Below, piece by piece: positions 15,332 through 23,252 of a stretch of DNA of 64,000 nt. Position 1 is the stretch's first letter; each line of letters begins with the position of its first letter. Made by a program: the position numbers and the translations under genes. This DNA is from Ruegeria atlantica (GTDB taxonomy: Bacteria > Pseudomonadota > Alphaproteobacteria > Rhodobacterales > Rhodobacteraceae), in contig WQBJ01000005.1 of the NCBI GenBank assembly GCA_013032095.1, positions 124,001-188,000 of the forward strand, in the 5' to 3' direction. The notes below the pieces were generated by a model. That model did not search any database. It was not told the DNA's origin and worked only from the letters and a program-made list of their open reading frames with translations.

Positions 15332-16819
15332 TTACCACCATTTCCCGGGTTTGGCTACAAACCCAGCGGCGTTTTCCAAAGCGTAGGCAGTGTTGAGCAG
15401 ATCGCCCTCTTCCCACGGGCGTCCGATCAGTTGCAGACCAAGCGGCAACCCTTGCTTGTCCAGACCGGCGGGCACCGAAACGCCCGGCAGACCGGCAAGG
15501 TTCACCGTCACGGTAAAGACATCGTTCAGGTACATCTGAACCGGGTCGGCTTCGGTCATCTCGCCCAGACCAAACGAGGCCGATGGTGTTGCCGGGGTCA
15601 GGATCGCGTCAACGCCTGCGGCAAAGACATCTTCGAAGTCTTTCTTAATCAGCGTACGCACGCGGCGGGCACGGTTGTAATAGGCGTCGTAAAAACCAGC
15701 CGACAGAACGTATGTACCGACCATGACACGACGTTGTACCTCGTGACCGAAACCTTCGGCGCGGGTTTTTTCGTACATTTCGGTAATGCCATCGCCCTGC
15801 GCCAGTTGCGCACGGCGGCCATAGCGAACACCGTCATAACGCGCGAGGTTTGAGGACGCCTCAGCAGGCGCAATCACGTAATACGCAGGCAGCGCGTATT
15901 TGGTATGAGGCAGCGAGATATCGACGATCTCTGCGCCTGCGTCTTTCAGCATCTCGGCCCCATCCGCCCAGAGCTTTTCGATCTCGGCAGGCATTCCGTC
16001 CATGCGGTATTCTTTCGGGATACCGATCTTCTTGCCCTTGATGTCACCGGTCAGCATCGCCTCGAAATTCGGGACGGCCAGTTCGGCGCTGGTGGAATCT
16101 TTAGGGTCGTGACCGCACATCGCTTCGAGCATGATCGCTGCGTCGCGCACGTTCTTGGTCATGGGACCGGCCTGGTCTAGTGAGGAGGCAAAGGCCACGA
16201 TGCCCCAGCGCGAGCAACGGCCATAGGTGGGCTTGATGCCGGTGATGCCGGTGAACGCGGCAGGCTGACGGATCGAGCCGCCGGTGTCAGTGCCGGTTGC
16301 GGCCAGACAGAGGTCAGCGGCCACAGCCGAGGCCGAACCGCCCGACGAGCCGCCCGGTGTCAGTTGCGCGTCGTCATTGCCGCGACGCCACGGGCTGACT
16401 GCATTGCCGTAGACCGAAGTTTCGTTGGACGAGCCCATGGCGAATTCGTCCATGTTCAGCTTACCCAGCATCACCGCACCGGCATCGGCCAGTTGCTGAG
16501 AAACAGTGGATTCGTATTCAGGCTTGAAGCCTTCCAGAATTTTTGATGCTGCCTGCGAGGGCACGCCCTTGGTGCAGAACAGGTCCTTGATACCGATCGG
16601 CAGGCCACACATCGATGGTGCGTCGCCACCCTTGATCCGCTCATCCGCCGCCTTGGCGCGGTCTAGCGCGATTTCGGGCGTCTTGTGGACAAAAGCGTTC
16701 AGAGCGTCAGCTTCATCAATGGCCTTCAGGCAGGATTCGGTCAGCTCGACCGAGGTCACGTCACCCTTGCGCAGCGCGTCGCGGGCCTCGGCCAGGCCCA
16801 GTTTGTTCAGATCGCTCAT
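15332..16819 (-). CDS. gatA: Asp-tRNA(Asn)/Glu-tRNA(Gln) amidotransferase subunit A
   Basis: This 495-residue amidase subunit of GatCAB releases ammonia from glutamine for transamidation of misacylated tRNA. The amidase signature is complete: [10 protein letters not shown] with the catalytic Lys (about 78), [15 protein letters not shown] with the cis-Ser and surrounding Ser (about 158), and [16 protein letters not shown] with the nucleophile Ser (about 178). The ending [16 protein letters not shown] is typical. Length is normal. gatC is 3 bp upstream in the same operon; gatB is not in the window. Confidence 0.97.
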   Translation of the reverse strand: MSDLNKLGLAEARDALRKGDVTSVELTESCLKAIDEADALNAFVHKTPEIALDRAKAADERIKGGDAPSMCGLPIGIKDLFCTKGVPSQAASKILEGFKPEYESTVSQQLADAGAVMLGKLNMDEFAMGSSNETSVYGNAVSPWRRGNDDAQLTPGGSSGGSASAVAADLCLAATGTDTGGSIRQPAAFTGITGIKPTYGRCSRWGIVAFASSLDQAGPMTKNVRDAAIMLEAMCGHDPKDSTSAELAVPNFEAMLTGDIKGKKIGIPKEYRMDGMPAEIEKLWADGAEMLKDAGAEIVDISLPHTKYALPAYYVIAPAEASSNLARYDGVRYGRRAQLAQGDGITEMYEKTRAEGFGHEVQRRVMVGTYVLSAGFYDAYYNRARRVRTLIKKDFEDVFAAGVDAILTPATPSASFGLGEMTEADPVQMYLNDVFTVTVNLAGLPGVSVPAGLDKQGLPLGLQLIGRPWEEGDLLNTAYALENAAGFVAKPGKWW

Positions 16820-16822
16820 GTC

Positions 16823-17110
16823 TTACTCCACCACTTTGGGGACTGCGAAAAAGCCTTCGCGCGCGTCGGGGGCATTGGCCAGAACCTTGTCCTGCTGGTT
16901 TCCGTCGGTGACCACATCCTCACGACGTTTCAGGCGCATCGGCTCGACCGAGACCATCGGTTCGACGCCTTCGACATCCACTTCGTTCAGTTGCTCGATG
17001 AACCCAAGGATGGTGTTGAACTCGGACGCCAGCGCGGGCAGCGCGTCATCCTCGACCTTGATCCGGGCCAGTTTGGCCACCTTGGCGGCGGTGCTTTGGT
17101 CTATCGACAT
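16823..17110 (-). CDS. gatC: Asp/Glu-tRNA amidotransferase subunit C
   Basis: This 95-residue helical chaperone subunit begins MSIDQSTAAKVAKLARIKVEDD and has FNTILGFIEQLNEVDVEGVEPM, the GatC core, then RLKRREDVVTDGN. GatC wraps GatA and stabilises the complex. It precedes gatA by 3 bp, so the two are co-translated. The 227-bp spacer upstream (17111-17337) should carry their promoter and that of the small secreted peptide gene; I see no clear operator there. Confidence 0.96.
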   Translation of the reverse strand: MSIDQSTAAKVAKLARIKVEDDALPALASEFNTILGFIEQLNEVDVEGVEPMVSVEPMRLKRREDVVTDGNQQDKVLANAPDAREGFFAVPKVVE

Positions 17111-17337
17111 CGGAAAACCTCATATGCGTTAGGGGGCATTTACCTGTCTGATGCCCGGGTCGCAAGACCACCAAGGGATGGATATGAGCCCGTGCTGCCC
17201 CGCAAGTGCAGCACCCATTCAAATCTGAATATGCCATATGCACAAAAGTAAACCGATTAGTTCATTTCTTGCCTTGAAAAACTAAACTGTACCGTTCATT
17301 TCATACTCACGGCACAGCCTCAAACCGGAGAAAGAAA

Positions 17338-17496
17338 ATGAGAACCTTCATCACCGCAGCTCTTTTGACCGCAACCGTTCTGAGCGCCCCGGCCATGGCC
17401 TTCAGCGTCCCCACAAACAACCTGATCCCCAACCTGTCATTCCTCGAGCCAGTTCAGGAACCGGCAACACAGAGCCAAACCAAGCCGGGCAAATAA
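17338..17496 (+). CDS. 52-residue secreted peptide
   Basis: The frame encodes MRTFITAALLTATVLSAP and continues AMAFSVPTNN, a complete Sec signal peptide with an AMA cleavage site at about residue 21. A mature tail of about 31 residues, rich in Pro, Asn, Gln and Thr (LIPNLSFLEPVQEPATQ), ends in KPGK. CCGGAG upstream of the ATG gives a ribosome site with good spacing. An inverted repeat that could end transcription lies just downstream. I recognise no family. Signal peptide plus ribosome site plus hairpin argue that it is a real gene. Confidence 0.6.
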   Translation: MRTFITAALLTATVLSAPAMAFSVPTNNLIPNLSFLEPVQEPATQSQTKPGK

Positions 17497-17509
17497 CATG
17501 AAAGATGTC

Positions 17510-17538
17510 GCCGGGCCGAATACCCCCTCCGGCCCGGC
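17510..17538 (+). terminator. GC-rich inverted repeat after the small secreted-peptide gene
   Basis: GCCGGGCCG (17510-17518) pairs perfectly with CGGCCCGGC (17530-17538), loop 11 nt. There is no T-tract after it, so termination would be weak or factor-assisted; it could instead protect the 3' end of the mRNA. Confidence 0.5.
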
Positions 17539-17641
17539 CGGGATGCAAAAGGCTACTGCATCTCTGGCGACCACCCGCTACGATGGCGCAAAATAACCCG
17601 CCGGACTACATTGCAAATCCGGCAAGCCAACGGAGCGGAAG

Positions 17642-18205
17642 ATGAGCGCACGCAAGCAAGCGGTTCTGGACGCAATTGATGCGGCCAACAGGCAAGACCC
17701 CAACCTCGAAGACGGCCAGCCGGTAGAGCTGCTTTATGGCCAGCGGATGAGCGCCGAGTTGGATCGACTATTTCCTGACGCCTCGGACATCTTGCAGATT
17801 GCCGCGCGCGGTCAGCATGTTGAACGCTGGAAGTTGGCGCGCAACGAATACCCCGAGGGCCGCGCGGGATATCTGGCCTGGCGCAAGGCTCAGGGTGTGC
17901 ATCACGCCGAGGTCGTCATGGGAATGATGACAAACGCGGGCTACGATGCGGATGACATTGACACGGCCGGGCGCATGTTGCGCAAGCAGGGTATAAAACG
18001 CGATGACGAGGTTCAGGCGCTAGAGGACGTTATCTGCTTCGTGTTCCTTAAGTGGTACTTCGCGCCTTTCGCCAAAAAGCACTCCGCCGAGAAAATCCAG
18101 AGCATCGTTGAGAAAACCGCACGCAAAATGTCAACCGACGGCCGGGCGCGGGTATTGTCAGAGTTTGACCTGCCGGACCATCTGGCCGCCGCGTTTCAGG
18201 ACTGA
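17642..18205 (+). CDS. DUF4202 protein
   Basis: This 187-residue cytosolic protein has the DUF4202 features DAANRQDPN at the N-terminus, the LYGQRMS motif, QHVERWKLARNEYPEGRAGY (about 58-77), HHAEVVMGMMTNAGY and the EDVICFVFLKWYF helix. The conserved His and Arg/Glu residues suggest an HD-like all-alpha enzyme fold, but no activity is known. CGGAAG at 17636-17641 precedes the ATG. It converges on a ceramidase-like gene with a 10-bp overlap of their 3' ends. Confidence 0.85.
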   Translation: MSARKQAVLDAIDAANRQDPNLEDGQPVELLYGQRMSAELDRLFPDASDILQIAARGQHVERWKLARNEYPEGRAGYLAWRKAQGVHHAEVVMGMMTNAGYDADDIDTAGRMLRKQGIKRDDEVQALEDVICFVFLKWYFAPFAKKHSAEKIQSIVEKTARKMSTDGRARVLSEFDLPDHLAAAFQD

Positions 18206-18855
18206 GGTGCGCAGGCCATGTGCCCGCGATAGACCTCAATCATCCAACCCAGCATGGTGGCGTTTAGGATGTGCCACATGATGAAATGCGTCCCCAACGG
18301 CACTTGCATGCACAAGGGTTCATCCAACGCGCGAAAGGTAATCGAGGCAATCAGGATCACCGCCCCGATGGCCAGACCACGGGTGGTATCCGGTTCTCGG
18401 TGGCGCAGTAGAAACGCGTAGATCAGAATCAGCAGCGGCACTGGGGCATAAGCTGCTGATCCACCCAAGCCCGGAACGAATTGAAACAGAGGCACTGTTG
18501 CGGCTGCGTAAGGAATGAACAGCACGGTCAGGAACACAGCAGGCAAAGGTTTCATATGCCAGACATCGCGATTGATCGCGAAGATATAGACCAGAATAAA
18601 AAGCAGAATCGGCACGACATCCGCCATCGCGGACCAAACCTGTGCGTGGGTGTGAAACAAAAAGCTGCCAACCCCGATTGCAGCCAGAATCACCACCAAC
18701 GCCATCGCCAGTGGCATCCCCTTTCCCCGCACCCGCCGCCACATAATGAACGCTGCTACCAAAAACGCCGCGTTTGTCACGGCGTTGATCGGCTCGGCCC
18801 AATAGGCGGGCGTCAGTCGCTCGCAATAGCCGTCAATTTCCTGAAACCAGTCCAT
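18196..18855 (-). CDS. Ceramidase-like (alkaline ceramidase/CREST family) membrane protein
   Basis: This 219-residue protein has seven predicted transmembrane segments. It begins MDWFQEIDGYCERLTPAYWAEP and has the CREST pattern: Ser and His in GVGSFLFHTHAQVWSAMADV (about 78-97), the Asp in MADVVP, and a C-terminal GTHFIMWHILNA with two histidines. These are the zinc ligands of alkaline ceramidases and related lipid hydrolases. The natural bacterial substrate is unknown; sphingolipid or other amide lipid hydrolysis is possible. It stands alone on the minus strand. Confidence 0.82.
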   Translation of the reverse strand: MDWFQEIDGYCERLTPAYWAEPINAVTNAAFLVAAFIMWRRVRGKGMPLAMALVVILAAIGVGSFLFHTHAQVWSAMADVVPILLFILVYIFAINRDVWHMKPLPAVFLTVLFIPYAAATVPLFQFVPGLGGSAAYAPVPLLILIYAFLLRHREPDTTRGLAIGAVILIASITFRALDEPLCMQVPLGTHFIMWHILNATMLGWMIEVYRGHMACAPQS

Positions 18856-18914
18856 GAACTTTTACATAGCCGATGCTAAGTTGGTGCCAACAGTTTGTTT
18901 TGGGAGGACGATTC

Positions 18915-19607
18915 ATGAATATCATTTGGCTGGGGCACGGCAGTTTCCGCATCGAAACCGGGGGGCAAGTTCTGCTGATCGACCCGTGGCTGACCGGCAA
19001 CCCGGTGCTGTCCGAAGACCACCATGACAATGCTCTGGATGGTGCGACGCATATCCTTCTGACCCACACCCATTTCGATCACGTGGCCGACGTAGTGTCT
19101 CTGGCCAAACATCTGAAGGTTCCCGTGGTCGGCCAATACGACCTGATGGGATTTTGGAGCGAGACCGAAGGGCTGGAAACCGTCGGTTTCAACAAGGGCG
19201 GTACAGTGGATCTAAACGGGGTCATGGTATCAATGGTGCCGGCCTCGCACAGCTCGACCTTTTCAACGCCGGACGGCCTGCGGACCGGAGGCAGTGAGGT
19301 TGGTTTCATGATCGCATCAGAGGGCCACATGCTCTACGTTTCCGGCGATACCGACATCATGGCCGATATGGAGTGGATGGGCGATTATTACAATCCCGAT
19401 ATCGGCATCCTGTCGGCGGGTGGGCATTTCACCATGGATATGAAAGCGACGGCCTATGCGGCCAAACGGTATTTCAACTTCAAGACTGTGATTCCGTGCC
19501 ACTACCAAACCTTCCCGATTCTGGAACAGTCCGCTCAGGCGCTAATCGACGGGTTGCCGGGGGTTGACGTGATCGAGCCAGAACTGATGAAACCCATCAC
19601 TCTCTAG
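18915..19607 (+). CDS. UPF0173 metallo-beta-lactamase-fold hydrolase
   Basis: This 230-residue soluble protein has the MBL metal motif LLTHTHFDHVADV (about 47-59), GHGSFRIE near the N-terminus, PASHSSTF, VSGDTDI (about 147) and a final IPCHYQTFP. These fit the YtkL/UlaG-like UPF0173 branch, whose substrate is unknown. GGGAGG at 18902-18907 sets the ATG at 18915, 59 bp from the divergent ceramidase gene. It overlaps tadA by 11 bp at the 3' end. Confidence 0.9.
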   Translation: MNIIWLGHGSFRIETGGQVLLIDPWLTGNPVLSEDHHDNALDGATHILLTHTHFDHVADVVSLAKHLKVPVVGQYDLMGFWSETEGLETVGFNKGGTVDLNGVMVSMVPASHSSTFSTPDGLRTGGSEVGFMIASEGHMLYVSGDTDIMADMEWMGDYYNPDIGILSAGGHFTMDMKATAYAAKRYFNFKTVIPCHYQTFPILEQSAQALIDGLPGVDVIEPELMKPITL

Positions 19608-20058
19608 GATCGCGCCGCGCGGCGAAGAAAGCTTTTAGCAGGTCTGCGGCCTCTTGCCCTGCGATACCGTCGTAAACCTCGGGGACATGGTGCGCCTGTT
19701 TGTGGGTAAAGACCCGCGCACCATGCGCCACACCACCGGATTTCGGGTCGGCAGCACCATAATAGATGCGCCGGATACGCGCCGCTGCCAATGCCGCCGC
19801 GCACATCGCGCAGGGTTCCAGCGTAACATAGAGATCATGGTCCGGCAGGCGTTCAGAACCTGCCTCGGCGCAGGCGGCGCGCAGGGCAAGTATCTCGGCA
19901 TGAGCGGTCGGGTCGTTCAGCTCACGCGTTCGGTTGCCCGCCGAGGCCACAATGCGACCGTCAGGCGCGACGATGACGGCGCCCACGGGAACCTCTCCGC
20001 GATCTGCTGCGGCCCGCGCCTCAATCAGCGCTTTGTCCATATGCGATCTGAACTCCAT
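19597..20058 (-). CDS. tadA: tRNA-specific adenosine deaminase
   Basis: This 153-residue enzyme makes inosine at the wobble position of tRNA-Arg(ACG). It has the zinc-deaminase motif DPTAHAEILALRAA (His and Glu, about 50-63) and VTLEPCAMCAAAL (two Cys, about 83), both diagnostic for TadA. GEVPVGAVIVAPDGRIVA is the usual N-terminal strand. The 153-residue length is normal. It is divergent from a pseudouridine synthase gene, so two tRNA/rRNA modification genes sit back to back. Confidence 0.95.
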   Translation of the reverse strand: MEFRSHMDKALIEARAAADRGEVPVGAVIVAPDGRIVASAGNRTRELNDPTAHAEILALRAACAEAGSERLPDHDLYVTLEPCAMCAAALAAARIRRIYYGAADPKSGGVAHGARVFTHKQAHHVPEVYDGIAGQEAADLLKAFFAARRDPRE

Positions 20059-20119
20059 GCCTCTGACTGCATCAGAAACCCGTCTTTCGCAAGCGGGCGG
20101 GATGCGCTATGGGCTGCGG

Positions 20120-20929
20120 ATGAGCAAAACCCCTCCTCCCGGCGACCGGATCGCCAAAGTCCTTGCCCGTGCGGGCGTCGCCTCGCGCCGTGAAGCTGAA
20201 CGCATGATCGAAGCCGGTCGTGTGCGCGTGAATGGAAAGGTCATCGAAAGTCCTGCGCTGAACGTCACTGGCAAGGACAGTATCACCGTTGACGGCAAGC
20301 CGGTGTCCGAACCGGAACCCTCTCGCCTGTGGCTGTATCACAAGCCGCCCGGTCTGGTGACAACGACGCGGGACGAAAAGGGCCGCGCAACCATCTTCGA
20401 CAACCTGCCCGAAGACATGCCGCGAGTCATGAGTGTCGGACGGCTGGACCTGAACTCGGAAGGGTTGCTGTTGCTGACCAATGATGGCGGCATCAAACGC
20501 AAACTGGAACTGCCCTCGACCGGCTGGCTCCGCAAATACCGCGTTCGGGTGAACGGGCGACCAAAAGACGAAGATTTTGCCCCGCTGCGCAAGGGGCTGG
20601 TGATCGGCGGTGAGCGATTTTTGCCGATGGACGTGTCGCTGGACCGCCAACAAGGCGCAAACGCGTGGCTGACCATCGGCCTGCGCGAAGGCAAGAACCG
20701 CGAGATTCGCCGCGCAATGGAGGATATCGGCTTTGCCGTGAACCGTCTGCTACGGGTGTCCTACGGCCCCTTCCAATTGGGCAGTCTAAAATCCGGCGAG
20801 GTTGAAGAGATCCGCCGCCGCGTGATGCGGGATCAGTTGGGGCTGGACGCGGAACCCGATGACAAACCCAAACGCCCGGCGCGACCGCAACGAAAATGGG
20901 CACCGATCGGCAAGAAAACTCGCAAGTGA
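20120..20929 (+). CDS. RluB/RsuA-family 23S rRNA pseudouridine synthase
   Basis: This 269-residue enzyme has an N-terminal S4 domain (RIAKVLARAGVASRREAE, GRVRVNGKVI) and an RsuA-type catalytic domain with the nucleophile Asp in SVGRLDLNSEGLLLLTNDG (about 117-135) and LREGKNREIRRAMEDIG (about 193). The C-terminal tail is basic (KPKRPARPQRKWAP). It most resembles RluB, which modifies 23S rRNA position 2605 (E. coli numbering), but RluE/RsuA cannot be ruled out by eye. I chose the ATG at 20120; another in-frame ATG lies 18 bp upstream. Confidence 0.9.
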   Translation: MSKTPPPGDRIAKVLARAGVASRREAERMIEAGRVRVNGKVIESPALNVTGKDSITVDGKPVSEPEPSRLWLYHKPPGLVTTTRDEKGRATIFDNLPEDMPRVMSVGRLDLNSEGLLLLTNDGGIKRKLELPSTGWLRKYRVRVNGRPKDEDFAPLRKGLVIGGERFLPMDVSLDRQQGANAWLTIGLREGKNREIRRAMEDIGFAVNRLLRVSYGPFQLGSLKSGEVEEIRRRVMRDQLGLDAEPDDKPKRPARPQRKWAPIGKKTRK

Positions 20930-21010
20930 CGTGGGTTTAGCAACCTTCCCCCTAGCGCCAAGCCCTCGCATCGCCTAAATTTTCCCTAAGTTATTCCACG
21001 GGGGAACGCC

Positions 21011-21100
21011 ATGTCAGGGACCGGAGTGCAAAAACTGGCCTATGCGGCCCTTCTTGTGCTGATGCTCGGTGTTTGCACCGGCGTGCTTGGGGGCCTGTAG
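21011..21100 (+). CDS. 29-residue single-pass membrane peptide upstream of xpaC
   Basis: ATG 21011 to TAG 21098-21100 encodes a peptide beginning MSGTGVQKLAYAALLVLMLG and ending VCTGVLGGL, almost entirely one transmembrane helix. GGGGAACGCC precedes the ATG. Its stop is 3 bp before the xpaC ATG, so it looks translationally coupled to the operon. It may be a small membrane partner of the XpaC-TelA system. It has no homologue I can name, and it is short enough that chance is not excluded. Confidence 0.5.
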   Translation: MSGTGVQKLAYAALLVLMLGVCTGVLGGL

Positions 21101-21103
21101 CGC

Positions 21104-22018
21104 ATGGCTAAACGGTATGGCGGAAAATTCAGCCCCGAAGGCGGCGGGTCCGGTGACGATCAACAACCGCGAGGCCAGTTCCATGGCGCGCGGGTCGAAC
21201 CGGCAGGTGCACGGGCCAATATCCTGTTTCTGCCTGCCATACCTTTGGTGTTTTTGTCGCTGAACGACGGTGCGATCGGGATGACGATCGGGCTGCTCGC
21301 TGCTGGTCTGTTGACCGCCGCTGCATTCCTGCTGCGCGAAGGATTGCGCGCCGAGGCGGCTTTTAACGCGCGCCGCACGGCGCGGCGCCCGGTCTTTCCA
21401 CGCAAGATTTTTGCAAGCGCGCTGACCGGGGTTGGCGTCGCTTTGGCCGCGTATCGGACAGAATACCTGGATGCCGAGACCGCCGCACAGGCCAGCGTGC
21501 TGGCCCCGATCCTATTCGGGGTGGTGGCATCGGCTCTGCATTCCGTGTCCTTCGGTCTGGACCCGATGAAAGACAAGGGCATGGAGGGGATCGACACCTT
21601 TCAGCAAGACCGTGTGGCCCGTGTGGTTGAGGACGCCGAAACCCACCTCTCCGAAATGACCGACGCCATAAAACGCGCGGGTGACCGCCGGATCGAAGCG
21701 CGGGTTGAACGGTTTCAGGACACTGCCCGCGATCTTTTCCGCACAGTCGAAGAAGACCCGCGCGATCTGGCCGGTGCACGCAAATACCTGACCGTCTATT
21801 TGCAGGGCGCTCGTGACGCGACGGTGAAGTTTGCCGATGTCTATGCGCGCACCCAGGATGCGCAGGCCTTGGCTGACTATTCAGCCCTGCTGGACGATCT
21901 GGAACAGAATTTCGCGGCTCGCACCCGCAAGATGCTATTGGATGACCGCAGTGATCTGACGGTTGAAATTGACGTGTTGCGCGAACGGCTGCAACGCGAA
22001 GGCGTCCGGTTGGATTGA
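21104..22018 (+). CDS. XpaC-like 5-bromo-4-chloroindolyl phosphate hydrolysis family protein
   Basis: This 304-residue protein has a Gly/Gln-rich start (KFSPEGGGSGDDQQ) and four hydrophobic segments between about 40 and 150. A long helical cytoplasmic C-terminus follows, with DRVARVVEDAETHLSEM, RRIEARVERFQDTARDLFRTVEEDP and LEQNFAARTRKMLLDDRSDLTVEIDVLR, each quoted in part. This is the XpaC pattern; XpaC genes pair with telA, as here (30 bp downstream). The family name comes from a Bacillus phenotype, and a phosphatase activity is not established. The partnership with TelA points to membrane stress or toxic-anion tolerance. Confidence 0.78.
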   Translation: MAKRYGGKFSPEGGGSGDDQQPRGQFHGARVEPAGARANILFLPAIPLVFLSLNDGAIGMTIGLLAAGLLTAAAFLLREGLRAEAAFNARRTARRPVFPRKIFASALTGVGVALAAYRTEYLDAETAAQASVLAPILFGVVASALHSVSFGLDPMKDKGMEGIDTFQQDRVARVVEDAETHLSEMTDAIKRAGDRRIEARVERFQDTARDLFRTVEEDPRDLAGARKYLTVYLQGARDATVKFADVYARTQDAQALADYSALLDDLEQNFAARTRKMLLDDRSDLTVEIDVLRERLQREGVRLD

Positions 22019-22048
22019 CCGGCCATTTTTTTGAGAAAGGATTACCCA

Positions 22049-23239
22049 ATGTCCGATGAGATCAAGAACAAGGCGGTCGAAGCAGAAACGCTTGTACAAG
22101 AAGTGACGGCCGTTGCGTTGCCTGAACCCACGGCCCAGATCATCTCGCTGGAAGAAGCAGACGACCCAGTCGGCGCTGAAATCCGCAAACGCATGGATGA
22201 GCTGGACATGGGCAACACCAATTCAATCGTGTCTTTCGGTTCGACCGCGCAGGCGGAATTGCAGGAAATCAGCCAGGCCATGCTGGCGGATGTGCGCAAC
22301 AAGGATGTGGGCCCCGCCGGAGACAGCTTGCGCAACATCGTCACCACGATCCGCGGCTTTTCTGTCAGCGAGCTGGATGTGCGCCGCGAACGCAGCTGGT
22401 GGGAGAAGCTATTGGGCAAAGCCGCGCCTTTTGCCAAGTTCACAGCTCAATATGAAGAGGTTCAGGGCCAGATCGACAGCATCACTGACGACCTGCTTGG
22501 CCACGAGCACACGTTGCTGAAAGACATCAAATCGCTGGACTTGCTCTACGAAAAGACACTGGGCTTCTACGACGAACTGGCGCTCTATATCGCGGCGGGT
22601 GAAGAAAAGCTGACCGAGTTGGACAGCCATGACATTCCCGAAAAGGAAGCCGAGGTTGAGGCGGCAGCCGAAGACGAACAAGTGATGAAAGCGCAGGAAC
22701 TGCGCGACATGCGCGCCGCTCGGGATGATTTGGAACGCCGGGTGCATGACCTGAAACTGACCCGGCAAGTCACGATGCAGTCGCTACCCTCGATCCGCTT
22801 GGTGCAGGAGAACGACAAGTCTCTGGTAACCAAGATAAATTCGACTTTGGTCAACACTGTACCGCTGTGGGAAACCCAGTTGGCGCAGGCCGTCACGATC
22901 CAGCGCAGTGCCGAAGCGGCTACAGCCGTGCGTGACGCCAACGATCTGACCAATGAGTTGCTGACCTCGAACGCAGCTAACCTGCGTGAGTCCAACAAAA
23001 TGATTCGCCAGGAAATGGAGCGCGGGGTTTTCGATATCGAAGCCGTGAAACAGGCCAATGCCGACCTGATTGGCACCATCAACGAAAGCCTGGCCATTGC
23101 GGATGAAGGCAAGGCCAAACGAGCTGCCGCAGAACAGGAATTGCAGAAGATGGAGGCCGAATTGCGCGACACCCTTGCTGCTGCCAAGGCGCGTAAGGAC
23201 GGGATCGGCGACAATTCCGGGACAGCGGTACCAAGCTGA
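22049..23239 (+). CDS. telA: TelA-family toxic anion resistance protein
   Basis: This 396-residue soluble protein is almost wholly alpha-helical and probably coiled coil. TelA landmarks are IRKRMDELDMGNTNSIVSFG (about 47-66), NIVTTIRGF, the SWWEKLLGKAAPF segment, and the late VNTVPLWETQLAQAV and TNELLTSNAANLRE helices. TelA proteins are linked to tellurite and cell-envelope stress resistance; the biochemical mechanism is unknown. GAAAGGA at 22034-22040 sets the ATG at 22049. It follows xpaC by 30 bp and precedes a DUF2927 lipoprotein by 13 bp. Confidence 0.92.
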   Translation: MSDEIKNKAVEAETLVQEVTAVALPEPTAQIISLEEADDPVGAEIRKRMDELDMGNTNSIVSFGSTAQAELQEISQAMLADVRNKDVGPAGDSLRNIVTTIRGFSVSELDVRRERSWWEKLLGKAAPFAKFTAQYEEVQGQIDSITDDLLGHEHTLLKDIKSLDLLYEKTLGFYDELALYIAAGEEKLTELDSHDIPEKEAEVEAAAEDEQVMKAQELRDMRAARDDLERRVHDLKLTRQVTMQSLPSIRLVQENDKSLVTKINSTLVNTVPLWETQLAQAVTIQRSAEAATAVRDANDLTNELLTSNAANLRESNKMIRQEMERGVFDIEAVKQANADLIGTINESLAIADEGKAKRAAAEQELQKMEAELRDTLAAAKARKDGIGDNSGTAVPS

Positions 23240-23252
23240 CGGCGGGCTGGGC

